NCBI GenBank assembly: GCA_003552885.1
Contig: PUPA01000230.1
Location: 1-5,683 of the forward strand
Source of the DNA: Natrialbaceae archaeon
GTDB lineage: Archaea; Halobacteriota; Halobacteria; Halobacteriales; Natrialbaceae
Length of the DNA stretch: 5,683 nt
Reading direction: 5' to 3'
Under the pieces are notes generated by a model. The model was not told where the DNA came from, did no database searches, and worked only from the letters and a program-made list of their open reading frames with translations. Positions 5,305 through 5,683 of the stretch are shown here, piece after piece. The first letter of the stretch is position 1; the number at the start of each line of letters is the position of its first letter. A program made the position numbers and the translations under genes.

Positions 5305-5683
5305 GCCTCGACACCGACGAGAGCGCCGCGGTGAAGACGGGCTTGCAGGCGGGCTGGCTGGCGAGTCACACGACCAGAGAGCGCGTCGAGCTCCTCGCCG
5401 TCGCCGCGACCGGGGCGATCGCGGTCGCGATGCTCGCGTTCATCGTCCTCGACTGGCTGCGGTTCGCCCCGTTGCCCGCCGGGCTCGACGCGACGGCGGC
5501 GACCCTCTTCGAGCAGTTCATGATCGCGGGGATGTGGCTCGACTTCTACCTCGGCACCAACGTCTTCCGGTTTACGTTCGTCTGGCGGTCGATCGCCACC
5601 GGCGCGCTGGTCGGGGTCGTCGCGCCGGTGGTGGGGGTCTTTCTCGTCCACCGGCAGATGGCGCTGATCGGGGAGACCCTCGC
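5301..5683 (+). CDS. ZnuB-like metal ABC transporter permease, 3' truncated by the window
   Basis: Integral membrane permease of the ABC-3 family, forming the metal channel with the upstream ATPase. The ATG overlaps the ATPase stop (ATGA). 127 complete codons are visible and the frame is open to the last base. A family hallmark appears at residues 101-127, GALVGVVAPVVGVFLVHRQM followed by ALIGETL; this is normally the first membrane helix plus the loop ending in the GDTLAH-type motif. In bacterial ZnuB this block begins about 10-15 residues from the start. Here about 90 residues precede it, including a clear extra hydrophobic helix (31-50, continuing to LDWLRF) and an amphipathic segment LFEQFMIAGMWLDFYLGTNVF (69-89). 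The extension may be common in haloarchaeal homologues. The rest of the protein lies outside the window. Confidence 0.93.
   Translation, partial: MSLDTDESAAVKTGLQAGWLASHTTRERVELLAVAATGAIAVAMLAFIVLDWLRFAPLPAGLDATAATLFEQFMIAGMWLDFYLGTNVFRFTFVWRSIATGALVGVVAPVVGVFLVHRQMALIGETL

Overview
The window looks like chromosomal DNA from a halophilic archaeon (class Halobacteria). Codon third positions are strongly G/C, the predicted proteins are very acidic (Asp/Glu-rich, few Lys), and the lipoprotein carries a twin-arginine signal ending in a lipobox. Some starts appear leaderless behind AT-rich TATA elements, and the recognisable proteins resemble haloarchaeal families. Family names come from recognised motifs, not from a database search.

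Left part (1-994, + strand): the 3' three-quarters of an Mrp/NBP35-type P-loop iron-sulfur carrier gene, overlapping by ATGA with a small acidic protein of unknown function. The Mrp gene has a low-complexity tail that carries a perfect 15-bp inverted repeat.

Convergent gap (995-1220): a 9-bp hairpin, then an array of 30-bp tandem repeats. The repeats continue into the last seven codons of the MFS transporter gene on the minus strand (1221-2393). The array appears to be an in-frame amplification of that gene's 3' end, and one base creates the stop codon.

Centre (2394-2590): a divergent promoter region serving the MFS gene (-) and a UspA-type universal stress protein gene (+, 2591-2983).

Right part (2984-5683, + strand): a metal-uptake ABC transporter operon of the ZnuABC/TroABC type. 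Its order is substrate-binding lipoprotein, ATPase (GTG start with a good Shine-Dalgarno sequence), then permease (ATGA overlap, cut by the window end). The promoter has a TATA element 26 nt before the ATG, inside a near-perfect 22-bp palindrome that is a good operator candidate for a metal-dependent repressor. The binding protein has an insertion of about 110 residues with an HxxHxH cluster where ZnuA proteins often have a His-rich loop. The permease has about 90 extra N-terminal residues.

The best candidates for something undescribed are the gene-end-derived repeat array, the palindromic operator/promoter, the inserted domain of the binding protein and the hairpin in the Mrp tail. No mobile element, tRNA, rRNA or CRISPR array was seen, and no gene-free stretch exceeds 300 bases.
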